Below the pieces are notes generated by a model, which worked only from the letters and a program-made list of their open reading frames with translations, made no database searches and was not told the DNA's origin. 18,473 nt of DNA from Patescibacteria group bacterium (GTDB taxonomy: Bacteria > Patescibacteriota > UBA1384 > JAGGWG01): the NCBI GenBank assembly GCA_028698375.1, contig JAQVDI010000008.1, positions 1 through 18,473 on the forward strand, read 5' to 3'. Position numbers and translations under genes: made by a program. The stretch's first letter is position 1. Each line of letters starts with the position of its first letter. Positions 6,527 through 13,333 of this stretch are shown in pieces.

Positions 6527-6602
6527 GGCGGGGTGGACCGGACTCGAACCGGCAACCTCCTGCGTGACAGGCAGGTGCTCTAACCAATTGAGCCACCACC
6601 CC
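6526..6602 (-). tRNA. tRNA-Asp (GUC)
   Basis: Minus-strand cloverleaf: acceptor GGGGTGG/CCACCCC, anticodon stem CCTGC/GCAGG with loop CTGTCAC (anticodon GUC), T-loop TTCGAGT, discriminator G and an encoded CCA (6526-6528). It probably shares the promoter of the upstream initiator tRNA. Confidence 0.96.
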
Positions 6603-6649
6603 ATTAATAAAATTTTCAATTATTATTTTTTAAATAAAAAATAAAACTA

Positions 6650-6721
6650 TTGCGGGGGGAGGATTCGAACCTCCGACCTCCGGGTTATGAGCCCGACGAG
6701 CTTCCACTGCTCTACCCCGCA
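6650..6721 (-). tRNA. Initiator tRNA-fMet (CAU)
   Basis: Minus-strand cloverleaf with anticodon loop CTCATAA (CAU) and the initiator hallmark of three G-C pairs at the base of the anticodon stem (TCGGG/CCCGG). The acceptor begins with a U1-A72 pair where the usual bacterial initiator has a C1xA72 mismatch; either is weak enough to allow formylation. The discriminator is A and no CCA is encoded. Confidence 0.93.
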
Positions 6722-6734
6722 AGACAGCTTTTTT

Positions 6735-6763
6735 ATTGTAAGATAAAACTATCTTAAAATCAA
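6735..6763 (-). promoter_or_regulatory. Promoter of the tRNA-fMet/tRNA-Asp pair
   Basis: On the minus strand TTGATT (6758-6763), 17-nt spacer, TACAAT (6735-6740). The start would lie a few bases 5' of tRNA-fMet. The spacer holds a small inverted repeat AAGATA/TATCTT. The -35 overlaps a 15-bp direct repeat. Confidence 0.6.
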
Positions 6764-6814
6764 GATTTAATTTTTAAAAAACTCCGAACTTATTCGGAGT
6801 CAAGATTTAATTTT
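6760..6814. repeat. 15-bp direct repeats flanking the terminator hairpin
   Basis: TCAAGATTTAATTTT occurs at 6760-6774 and exactly again at 6800-6814, with the terminator hairpin between. The second copy lies in coding sequence; the first overlaps the -35 of the tRNA-fMet promoter. The layout (duplication, hairpin, duplication) resembles that of the palindromes beside tRNAs. Confidence 0.7.
6776..6800 (-). terminator. Intrinsic terminator of the winged-helix-like gene
   Basis: ACTCCGAA (6781-6788) and TTCGGAGT (6793-6800) form a perfect 8-bp stem with a 4-nt loop. On the minus strand a run of six T follows. The stop codon of the gene (6790-6792) lies in the loop. Confidence 0.85.
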
Positions 6815-7176
6815 ATAGCGAGTAACGCTTGTCGCATAGTGTTTAATTGATTTTGGCATTTTGCCAAATCTTCAAGTGCATGATTGATTATGTTTTGTGA
6901 TAATTTTTTCATGCTTTTAGTTTTTTTTGCAAGGTTTTCACCTGCGGTAGTTAAGATATAACTTGCATTATAGGGTGGTTCGGCGAAAAGGTGGCTGTCC
7001 ATAATTACTAATTTTTCTGCCATTAATTTTAAAAGAACAGCTTTAGTCACTTCATGGTTGGAGAATCCTTTTTCTGCTAAAGCATTAATCAATTCTTCTT
7101 CTGATACGCTGGTTTTTGCGTTTAAAAAATGAAGAATATTATATGCTATTAAACCAGATTCATCGGTTTTTTTCAT
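6790..7176 (-). CDS. Small winged-helix-like protein, uncharacterised
   Basis: A 128-aa protein. Residues about 8-62 look like a winged helix: helices in IAYNILHFLN, SEEELINALAEKG and NHEVTKAVLLKLMAEK, then a wing-like VIMDSHLF...SYILTTAGENLAKK. The 90-124 region is a long helix that could dimerise. A DNA-binding regulator is plausible but not proven. The ATG at 7176 is preceded by GAAAGG at a good distance; a TTG six codons upstream (7194) would cover that ribosome-binding site and is rejected. It has its own promoter (7212-7240), an inverted repeat between promoter and start (7189-7206) and a terminator overlapping its stop, so it is probably monocistronic and perhaps autoregulated. Confidence 0.75.
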   Translation of the reverse strand: MKKTDESGLIAYNILHFLNAKTSVSEEELINALAEKGFSNHEVTKAVLLKLMAEKLVIMDSHLFAEPPYNASYILTTAGENLAKKTKSMKKLSQNIINHALEDLAKCQNQLNTMRQALLAIKLNLDSE

Positions 7177-7188
7177 TTTGCACCTTTC

Positions 7189-7206
7189 TGTCAATGAGCG
7201 TTGACA
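7189..7206. promoter_or_regulatory. Operator-like inverted repeat
   Basis: TGTCAA-N6-TTGACA, perfect 6-bp arms, about 5-23 nt downstream of the -10 of the winged-helix-like gene. A protein bound here would block its transcription. The binding protein is inferred, possibly the gene's own product. Confidence 0.45.
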
Positions 7207-7211
7207 AATTA

Positions 7212-7240
7212 ATTTTAAAACTAATATTTAATTTGTGCAA
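7212..7240 (-). promoter_or_regulatory. Promoter of the winged-helix-like gene
   Basis: On the minus strand TTGCAC (7235-7240), exactly 17 nt, TAAAAT (7212-7217). Confidence 0.6.
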
Positions 7241-7301
7241 GTTTTTCTACTTGTTTTTTGTTTTAAAATCCGCTATCTTGAAATAAGATAAAAAAATGAA
7301 T

Positions 7302-7371
7302 GGCTGTGTAGCTTTCCGACGCTTAGGGTCGGAACTCCGACATTTGCATGGCGAATCGTCGGAGCAGTGGT
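7302..7371 (+). pseudogene. Partial tRNA-Met copy interrupted by a double palindrome (P2)
   Basis: GGCTGTGTAGCT (7302-7313) equals nt 1-12 of the intact tRNA-Met at 7390, and CAGTGGT (7365-7371) equals nt 13-19. Between them lie 51 bp made of two abutting hairpins: TTCCGAC/GTCGGAA (7314-7320, 7328-7334) and CTCCGAC/GTCGGAG (7335-7341, 7358-7364). The second stem continues inward as ATTTGC/GCGAAT with one bulged C. A 5' fragment of a tRNA has therefore been split between nt 12 and 13 by a palindromic insert. The first hairpin recurs at 13117-13136. Confidence 0.75.
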
Positions 7372-7389
7372 TGTTTTATAAATTAAGTT

Positions 7390-7461
7390 GGCTGTGTAGC
7401 TCAGTGGTAGAGCGATGCCTTCATAAGGCAGAGGTCGATGGTCCGAATCCATCCACAGCCA
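7390..7461 (+). tRNA. tRNA-Met (CAU), elongator type
   Basis: Plus-strand cloverleaf: acceptor GGCTGTG/CACAGCC, D-stem GCTC/GAGC, anticodon stem ATGCC/GGCAG with loop TTCATAA (CAU), T-stem GATGG/CCATC, discriminator A, no CCA. The T-loop reads TCCGAAT, so the nearly universal U55 is C. Without the initiator GGG/CCC stem it is an elongator Met; tRNA-Ile with lysidine-modified CAU cannot be excluded. A TATAAA (7377-7382) lies just upstream. Confidence 0.85.
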
Positions 7462-7472
7462 TGTAGTTCGTT

Positions 7473-7549
7473 TTACGGTTGCGGCATGAAGCCAGTTTGA
7501 TTTTTCGGTAATGTATGATGCCGCTTGATTGACGACCCAGGCATCGTAA
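7473..7549 (+). other. Nested inverted repeats between tRNA-Met and ftsH
   Basis: GCGGCAT (7481-7487) and ATGCCGC (7518-7524) are perfect complements, enclosed by TTACG (7473-7477) and CGTAA (7545-7549). The segment is richer in GC than its surroundings and has no open frame. It may be a processed leader or trailer structure, another palindromic insert, or a small RNA. The rest of the 7177-7586 gap is covered by the entries above. Confidence 0.35.
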
Positions 7550-7586
7550 CTGATAAACAATTAATGATTGTAAATTAATTTAAAAT

Positions 7587-9410
7587 ATGCCAAATTATTC
7601 TCGTCTTCGTCAAATTGCTTATATTATTTTCATCGCTTTGTTTTTTTTGCTTTTGTTTGTTTTATTTAATTCCGATAATAAGAAAGTGGAAACCATTTCT
7701 TTATCGCAAGTAGTAGAAGAAGCTCAATCAGATCAAATCGAACAAATTGATGTAAAAGGGACCGCGTTGACTATTAAACTTAAAAATGGGGTAGAGCAAA
7801 AAAGCTTCAAGGAAGAGTTGGTTTCATTAACTAATTATAAAATTGATCCGACTAAAGTAAAAATTAATGTTCTTGATAATTCCAATTCGGGACTTTGGCT
7901 GAACATTTTAATTTCTGTTGGTCCAATTATTTTATTTGTGGTTTTCTTATTTTTTATGTTACGTGGTGCTCAAGGTGGCACAGGCAAAGCTTTTTCTTTT
8001 ACTCAATCTCAACCCAGATTATTTTTGGGCGGAAAGAAAAAAATTACCTTTAAAGATGTGGCTGGATTAGAGGAGGCGAAAGAAGAATTAAATGAAGTGG
8101 TAGAATTCTTAAAAAGTCCAGGTAAATTTGAAAAATTGGGGGCAGCTGTGCCAAAAGGTGTGCTACTTTTTGGCCCACCTGGTTGTGGTAAAACTTTGTT
8201 AGCTAAAGCAGTTGCTGGTGAGGCTAATGTGCCTTTTTTCTCAATTTCGGGAAGTGAGTTTGTGGAGTTATTTGTTGGTGTTGGTGCGGCTAGGGTGCGG
8301 GACTTGTTCGAAAAAGCAAAACGAAATGCGCCTAGTATTATTTTTGTTGATGAACTTGATGCTGTGGGACGTCAACGTGGTACTGGTTTGGGAGGTACTC
8401 ATGATGAAAGAGAGCAAACTCTTAACCAAATTTTAGTAGAAATGGATGGTTTTGATACTGATACTCGTGTAATTGTAATGGCAGCGACGAATCGTAGTGA
8501 TGTGTTAGATCCAGCGTTATTGCGTCCTGGTAGATTTGACCGTCGAGTGGTCTTAACTCTACCAACCAAAAATGAGCGTGAGGCAATTTTAAAAATTCAT
8601 GCTCTCAATAAACCAATAGCTAAAAATGTTAATTTGGAAAAAATCGCTGCTACTACAGCTGGTTTTTCTGGTGCGGATTTGGAAAATCTTTTAAATGAAG
8701 GCGCAATTTTAACTGCTCGTCATAATAAAAAAGAAATTGGACAAAAAGAGATTGAAGAGGCCTTAGAAAAAGTTATTTTAGGCCCACAAAAGAAAAGCCG
8801 TTTGCTAAATGAAAAAGATAAAAAATTAAGTGCCTATCATGAGGCTGGTCATGCTTTGGTAGGGGAAATGCTTCCTAATAATGACCCTGTTCATAAAATT
8901 TCTTTAATTTCTCGCGGTGAGGCCTTGGGTTATACTTGGAGTTTGCCTAAAGAGGATTTATATTTAACTACAAGAAGCAAATTTAAGGATCAGTTGGCAT
9001 CTCTTTTGGGCGGGCGCGTAGCTGAGGAAGTTGTTTTGGGTGAAATTTCCACAGGTGCGGAAAATGATCTCCGTCGTTCTACTAAAATTGCTAGAGAAAT
9101 GGTTGCTAATTTTGGTATGAGTGAAAAAATTGGCCCAATTGTTTATGGCGAAAGAGAAGAATTAATTTTCTTGGGTAAAGAATTAGCAGAACATAAAATT
9201 TTAAGTGAGAAAACTGCTTCTATGATTGATGAGGAGATTAGAAATGTAATTGAAGAAGCATATGGTCGAGCCAAAGATATTTTGAATGCCCATAGAGACG
9301 CGCTAGATGATATTGTTGATGCTTTATTAAAAAAAGAAGAAATCGGTCGTAAAGAATTTTTGGCAATATTAAGTACACATCATATCAAAAGTAGTCACTT
9401 AAAAAAATAA
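7587..9410 (+). CDS. ftsH: ATP-dependent zinc metalloprotease FtsH
   Basis: A 607-aa membrane AAA+ protease that unfolds and degrades membrane and some soluble proteins; active as a hexamer. Two TM helices (about 9-27 and 104-125) flank a small extracytoplasmic domain. The AAA domain has Walker A GPPGCGKT (196-203; Cys where most FtsH have Thr), Walker B IIFVDE (251-256) and the second region of homology ending RPGRFDRR. The pore motif is in SGSEFVELFVGVGA. The protease has HEAGH (418-422) with Asp494 in AENDL as third zinc ligand. Length is typical. No clear ribosome-binding site precedes the ATG. One nucleotide separates its stop from murJ, so the two form an operon. Confidence 0.97.
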   Translation: MPNYSRLRQIAYIIFIALFFLLLFVLFNSDNKKVETISLSQVVEEAQSDQIEQIDVKGTALTIKLKNGVEQKSFKEELVSLTNYKIDPTKVKINVLDNSNSGLWLNILISVGPIILFVVFLFFMLRGAQGGTGKAFSFTQSQPRLFLGGKKKITFKDVAGLEEAKEELNEVVEFLKSPGKFEKLGAAVPKGVLLFGPPGCGKTLLAKAVAGEANVPFFSISGSEFVELFVGVGAARVRDLFEKAKRNAPSIIFVDELDAVGRQRGTGLGGTHDEREQTLNQILVEMDGFDTDTRVIVMAATNRSDVLDPALLRPGRFDRRVVLTLPTKNEREAILKIHALNKPIAKNVNLEKIAATTAGFSGADLENLLNEGAILTARHNKKEIGQKEIEEALEKVILGPQKKSRLLNEKDKKLSAYHEAGHALVGEMLPNNDPVHKISLISRGEALGYTWSLPKEDLYLTTRSKFKDQLASLLGGRVAEEVVLGEISTGAENDLRRSTKIAREMVANFGMSEKIGPIVYGEREELIFLGKELAEHKILSEKTASMIDEEIRNVIEEAYGRAKDILNAHRDALDDIVDALLKKEEIGRKEFLAILSTHHIKSSHLKK

Positions 9411-9411
9411 A

Positions 9412-10998
9412 ATGCGCGAGAAGATTGGTAAATTTTTTGGAGAAAATACTGTTTTTCAAGCTTCTATTATGATCTCGTTTTTTATTTTTGTGGCTCGTAT
9501 TTTAGGTGTTATTCGTGATCGTATTTTTGCAGTTAAATTTGGCGCCAGTGCAGAATTAGATAGTTTTTTTGCCGCTTTTCGTTTGCCTGATTTGATGTTT
9601 AGCTTGGTAATTATTGGAGCTTTTGCTTCAGCTTTTATCCCTGTTTTTATGGAATTAAAATTAAAAGGGAAGGAAAAGCTTGGTTTTAAATTAATTAGCA
9701 AGCTTACTAATTTAGTAATTGTTTTGTGGGTAGTATCTTCTTTAATTATTTTAATTTTTGCTCCTTATTTTGTAAAATTAGTTGCTCCTGGTTTTAGCGG
9801 TGTTGAATTTGATCGAACTGTTTTCCTAACCAGAATTTTACTTTTGTCGCCTTTGTTTTTGGGTTTATCTAATATTGCTTCTTCTACTCTTAACAGTTAT
9901 AAAAGATTTTTTTTAACAGCTTTGGCGCCCAGCTTTTATAACATTGGAATTATTCTAGGTGCTTTATTTCTGACTCCTCGTTATGGTATTACTGGTTTGG
10001 CTTTAGGTGTTATTCTGGGTGCTTTTTTACACTTTTTAACTCAATGGTTGGGTTTGAAAAGTTTAAACTTTAAATATTCTTTTGATTTTAATTTTTTTAC
10101 TCCTAAGGTTAAAGAAATTGTGAAATTAGCCGTGCCCCGAGTTTTTACTAACTCAATTTATCAACTTAATCTGTGGGTTCAAACTGCTGCAGCTTCTTTT
10201 ATGATTGGTGGTTCAATTAGCGCTTTAAATTTTGCGCAAAATATCCAAGGGTTACCTGTTGGCTTGGTGGGGGTAGCTTTATCTAGCGCGATTTTTCCGA
10301 CTCTAACTGAAATTGCTTTGTTAGGAAACCATAAAGAAATGCGCCAAAAAATTATCAAAGCTTTAAAAATTATTTTGTTAGTGATTATTCCGATGTCTTT
10401 GTTTTTAATTATTTTAAGAGCGCAAGCAGTGCGTTTAATTTTGGGTGCAGGCCATTTTGATTGGTATGATACTCAAATTACAGCGAGTGTTGTTGGTTAT
10501 TTGTCTATTTCTTTATTTGCTCAATGTTTTGTTTTTCTTTTAAACCAATCGTTTTTTGCTTATAAAGATACTAGGACTCCTCTTAAAGCGGCGTTGATTG
10601 CTTTTTTCCTTAATATTTTCTTTATTCTTTTATTTTCTAATCGTTCTGATTTTAGTTTACATTTAGGGATTAAGGGAATAGCGCTTGCTTTTTCTTTGGC
10701 TTCAATGGCTGAGGCTGGGATTTTAATGTTGTGTTTACGCCACAAAATAGGCGGGTTTATTAAGGGTATCATGCGTTATGGTTTTTTAATTGCTGTTTTT
10801 GCTTTGGCTTCGGGGCTAATTGTGCAAGCTTCAAAAACTTATTTGGGTACAGTTTTAGATTTGCAATATACAATTTATGTTTTGCTTCAAGGATTAATCC
10901 CGTTTATTTTAGGCACAGTAGCTTTTGTTAGTTTAATTTATATATTTAAAATACCCGAGCTTTCTGAATTTAAAAAAATTACTAAAAAAGTTTTTTAA
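9412..10998 (+). CDS. murJ: Lipid II flippase MurJ (MviN family)
   Basis: A 528-aa protein with about 14 TM helices, the MurJ/MviN fold of the MOP superfamily. It moves lipid II across the cytoplasmic membrane for peptidoglycan synthesis. Recognisable signatures are the N-terminal SIMISFFIFVARILGVIRDR, GASAELDSFFAAFRLPD, GAFASAFIPVF, the LNFAQNIQGLPVGLVGVALSSAIFPTL block in the middle, and the NQSFFAYKDTRTPL segment. Full length. It starts 1 nt after ftsH and must be co-transcribed with it. A cell wall is therefore expected for this organism. Confidence 0.95.
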   Translation: MREKIGKFFGENTVFQASIMISFFIFVARILGVIRDRIFAVKFGASAELDSFFAAFRLPDLMFSLVIIGAFASAFIPVFMELKLKGKEKLGFKLISKLTNLVIVLWVVSSLIILIFAPYFVKLVAPGFSGVEFDRTVFLTRILLLSPLFLGLSNIASSTLNSYKRFFLTALAPSFYNIGIILGALFLTPRYGITGLALGVILGAFLHFLTQWLGLKSLNFKYSFDFNFFTPKVKEIVKLAVPRVFTNSIYQLNLWVQTAAASFMIGGSISALNFAQNIQGLPVGLVGVALSSAIFPTLTEIALLGNHKEMRQKIIKALKIILLVIIPMSLFLIILRAQAVRLILGAGHFDWYDTQITASVVGYLSISLFAQCFVFLLNQSFFAYKDTRTPLKAALIAFFLNIFFILLFSNRSDFSLHLGIKGIALAFSLASMAEAGILMLCLRHKIGGFIKGIMRYGFLIAVFALASGLIVQASKTYLGTVLDLQYTIYVLLQGLIPFILGTVAFVSLIYIFKIPELSEFKKITKKVF

Positions 10999-11030
10999 TT
11001 TTAATCCTCGCAATTTTTAAGATAATCTGT

Positions 11031-11036
11031 TAAGAT
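11031..11036 (+). promoter_or_regulatory. Possible -10 element of lepA
   Basis: TAAGAT ends 7 nt before the lepA ATG with no Shine-Dalgarno between, the same spacing as other possibly leaderless genes here. GATAAT at 11021-11026 is an alternative. Confidence 0.35.
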
Positions 11037-11043
11037 TTTTCTT

Positions 11044-12825
11044 ATGGAAAATATTCGGAATTTTTGTATTATTGCCCATATTGATCACGGTAAATCTACA
11101 CTTGCAGATCGATTTTTGGAATTGACTAACACTATTGATAAGCGAGAAATGCAACCACAATTTTTGGATCGATTGGACTCGGAGCGAGAACACGGAATTA
11201 CTATCAAAATGCAGCCTGTGCAAATGATCTGGCATGGTTGCGAATTGAATTTGATTGATACGCCGGGGCACATAGATTTTTCTTATGAAGTGTCGCGGGC
11301 TTTGGCTAGTGTGGAGGGGGCCATTTTATTAGTTGATGCTACTAGTGGTATTCAAGCCCAAACGCTTAGTGTTTTAGAAAAAGCGCAAGATTTAGGCTTA
11401 AAAATAATTCCCGCGATTAATAAAATTGATCTACCTGGAGCTAATGTTGAGCAAGTTGAAGAGGAAATAAAAAAACTTTTATATGAAGAGGTTGAAGTTA
11501 ATTTGGTTTCAGCTAAAACTGGTCAGGGAGTTCAAGAAGTGCTAAGCCGAGTAATAAAAGAAATTCCTGCTCCGGAAATTAAAGAAACTAAAGATCTAAA
11601 AGCTTTAATCTTTGATGCTAATTTTGATAATCATCGAGGGGCGATTGCCTATATCCGTGTTTTTGAAGGTGGGCTAAAGGCAAATGAGAAAATAAATTTT
11701 GTCGGTTCTAAAGAAGAGGCGCGTAGTACTCAAGTTGGTATTTTTGCTCCTAATTTTTTACCTAAGAAATCGTTAGAAGCTGGTGGAATAGGCTATGTTG
11801 TCACTGACCTAAAGGATTCGCGTCATATTGTTATTGGTGATACTATTACCCACCACTCCCCCACTGATTTACCTAATTTTCAAGTTATATCTGGTTTCAA
11901 ACGTCCACAAGCTAAAGTTTTTGCTTCTATTTATCCGGCGAATGAAATTGACTTCCCTAAACTTACTAAATCAATTGAAATTCTTGCTTTAAGTGATTCA
12001 TCATTTTCTTACGGTCCAGAATCTTCATTATTGTTGGGGCGTGGATACAGAATTGGTGCTTTAGGAAGTTTGCATTTGCAAATTTTGCAAGAGCGTTTAG
12101 AAAAAGAATTAGGATTAGAAACGGTTTTAACCTCACCGCGTGTTAGATATAAATTAAAATTAATTGATGGAGAAATAGTGGATACAGATGAAGTGGAACG
12201 AATTGATTTTTCTACAGTTAGGCAGATTTTTGAGCCAAGATCGAAAGTTAAAATTATTTTGCCGATTCGTTTTCAAGGTAAAGTTGCTGAACTTTTGAAC
12301 GATTGTCGCGGACAATATTTAAACAGTGAGTATCTAGATAATGGCGAGCGTTTAATTTTAGAATATGATTTGCCTTTATTTGAACTAGCGCGTGATTTAT
12401 ACCCGCGTATTTTGTCTTTAACTTCTGGTTTTGCTTCATTAACCTATGAATTAGGTGAATATCAAGAAGCTGATTTGGTTAAAGTCGATATTAATATCGC
12501 TGATAAAATTTTTCCTCCTTTATCTTTTTTGTCACCACGTGATCGGGCATATCGCGAAGCTCGTATGCGTGTGGAAAAAATTAAAGAATTAATGCCTCGT
12601 CAGCTTTTTGAAGTTAATATCCGCGCTCAAATTGGTAATCGCGTTATCGCTAGCGAACGCTTAACTGCTTTGCGCAAAGATGTGATTGCCAAACTTTATG
12701 GTGGTGATAGAACTAGAAAAGATAAACTTTTAAATAAACAAAAAGAAGGCAAGAAAAAAATGAAACAATTAGGTCGTTTATCTTTGCCAAATGATTTCTT
12801 TTTTAAGTTGGGTCAAAAGTTTTAA
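11044..12825 (+). CDS. lepA: Elongation factor 4 (LepA), ribosomal GTPase
   Basis: A 593-aa GTPase that binds the ribosome and affects initiation and elongation. The G domain has AHIDHGKST (11-19, P-loop), DTPGH (72-76) and NKID (126-129), with switch I in ERE(H)GITIK. Domain II, two EF-G-like alpha/beta domains (the second with the SYGPESSLLLGRGYRIGALGSLHLQILQERLE block) and the LepA-specific C-terminal domain follow, ending in the basic GGDRTRKDKLLNKQKEGKKK tail typical of the family. Length is normal. It follows murJ by 45 nt and probably also has its own promoter. Identification is secure. Confidence 0.97.
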   Translation: MENIRNFCIIAHIDHGKSTLADRFLELTNTIDKREMQPQFLDRLDSEREHGITIKMQPVQMIWHGCELNLIDTPGHIDFSYEVSRALASVEGAILLVDATSGIQAQTLSVLEKAQDLGLKIIPAINKIDLPGANVEQVEEEIKKLLYEEVEVNLVSAKTGQGVQEVLSRVIKEIPAPEIKETKDLKALIFDANFDNHRGAIAYIRVFEGGLKANEKINFVGSKEEARSTQVGIFAPNFLPKKSLEAGGIGYVVTDLKDSRHIVIGDTITHHSPTDLPNFQVISGFKRPQAKVFASIYPANEIDFPKLTKSIEILALSDSSFSYGPESSLLLGRGYRIGALGSLHLQILQERLEKELGLETVLTSPRVRYKLKLIDGEIVDTDEVERIDFSTVRQIFEPRSKVKIILPIRFQGKVAELLNDCRGQYLNSEYLDNGERLILEYDLPLFELARDLYPRILSLTSGFASLTYELGEYQEADLVKVDINIADKIFPPLSFLSPRDRAYREARMRVEKIKELMPRQLFEVNIRAQIGNRVIASERLTALRKDVIAKLYGGDRTRKDKLLNKQKEGKKKMKQLGRLSLPNDFFFKLGQKF

Positions 12826-12922
12826 TTTTGTTAAATTGAATTGTCTTTTAGCCGCAAAAGATAAACATAATACATATTGATAATTATAATAAAAATTACC
12901 CGTCGCATAAAGCTATGGGTGA

Positions 12923-12975
12923 CCACCTTTCGTTAAAACTGAAAACTTGCCACCCGAAGTTTTAACGAAGGGTGG
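12923..12975. repeat. Long inverted repeat abutting the 3' end of tRNA-Lys
   Basis: Two 18-nt arms (12923-12940 and 12958-12975) are complementary at 17 positions, with one G-T pair, around a 17-nt loop. On the tRNA strand the stem starts with CCA, so it includes the encoded CCA end of tRNA-Lys. It is much longer than a normal terminator and lacks a clear U-tract. It may be a terminator, a processing signal or another palindromic insert. The remaining 12826-12922 shows only a weak TCTTTT/AAAAGA repeat near 12842. Confidence 0.65.
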
Positions 12976-13047
12976 AGGGCCCGGCGGGTATCGAACCCGC
13001 GACGCACAGCTTAAAAGGCTGTCGCTCTACCACTGAGCTACGGGCCC
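12973..13047 (-). tRNA. tRNA-Lys (UUU)
   Basis: Minus-strand cloverleaf: acceptor GGGCCCG/CGGGCCC, D-stem GCTC/GAGC, anticodon stem ACAGC/GCTGT with loop CTTTTAA (UUU), T-stem GCGGG/CCCGC. The discriminator is U, not the A usual for bacterial tRNA-Lys, followed by CCA (12973-12975), which also forms the start of the inverted repeat downstream. Palindrome P1 copy B lies directly 5'. Confidence 0.93.
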
Positions 13048-13097
13048 CTCACCTAGTCCGCCAATTTTTGGCGAATTAGGTGAGGGACTATGGGCCC
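13037..13097. repeat. Palindromic element P1 (copy B) between direct copies of the tRNA-Lys 5' end
   Basis: GCTACGGGCCC (13037-13047, the tRNA-Lys 5' end) is repeated as ACTATGGGCCC (13087-13097), 9/11 identical. Between them lies a nearly perfect palindrome: CCCTCACCTA (13046-13055) pairs with TAGGTGAGGG (13077-13086), and CGCCAA (13059-13064, as CCGCCAA) with TTGGCG. It aligns with copy A along its full length, with paired changes that keep the stem. Note that GGGCCC is itself palindromic, which weakens this single repeat taken alone. Confidence 0.7.
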
Positions 13098-13116
13098 AAA
13101 TTTAATTTTTAATTTT

Positions 13117-13144
13117 TTCCGACGCTTCGGTCGGAACCTACGGC
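13117..13144. repeat. Palindromic element P2, second copy
   Basis: TTCCGAC (13117-13123) and GTCGGAA (13130-13136) form a hairpin with loop GCTTCG. The first P2 hairpin at 7314-7334 has the same arms and nearly the same loop (GCTTAGG), and similarity continues into CCTACGGC after the stem. No T-tract follows in either direction, so it is not a simple terminator. Confidence 0.6.
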
Positions 13145-13196
13145 AATTTCTAATTTTCAATTTTTAAAGAATTCACAAAAAATAAAATTTTTAAAA

Positions 13197-13267
13197 AGCG
13201 GGTAACGGGACTCGAACCCGTGTTACGTCCTTGGCAAGGACGTGTAATACCACTATACCATACCCGC
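13197..13267 (-). tRNA. tRNA-Gly (GCC)
   Basis: Minus-strand cloverleaf: acceptor GCGGGTA/TACCCGC, anticodon stem CGTCC/GGACG with loop TTGCCAA (GCC), T-loop TTCGAGT, discriminator U as usual for glycine, no encoded CCA. It precedes tRNA-Lys on the same strand by about 150 nt. Confidence 0.95.
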
Positions 13268-13278
13268 GTTTCCAAGAT

Positions 13279-13284
13279 ATTATA
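13279..13284 (-). promoter_or_regulatory. -10 element (TATAAT) of tRNA-Gly
   Basis: TATAAT on the minus strand ends 11 nt before the tRNA 5' end. The best -35 candidates (TTTAAC, TTGAAT) have 15- or 20-nt spacing, so only the -10 is claimed. Confidence 0.5.
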
Positions 13285-13333
13285 ATAAAATAAAAAATGT
13301 TAAAATTCAAGTTTTGTTATGGGGAGAAAATTT

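Noticed and set aside
6456..6644. 62-aa frame containing WTGLEPATSCVTGRCSNQLSHHP
   Set aside because: This is translation of the tRNA-Asp gene and its surroundings, a well-known false protein.
7273..7560. 95-aa minus-strand frame
   Set aside because: It runs across tRNA-Met and the palindromes; the DSDHRPLPYEGIALPLSYTA type sequence is antisense tRNA.
9456..9701. Minus-strand frames inside murJ, lepA and ftsH
   Set aside because: They are shadows of secure genes in other frames, with no start signals and biased composition.
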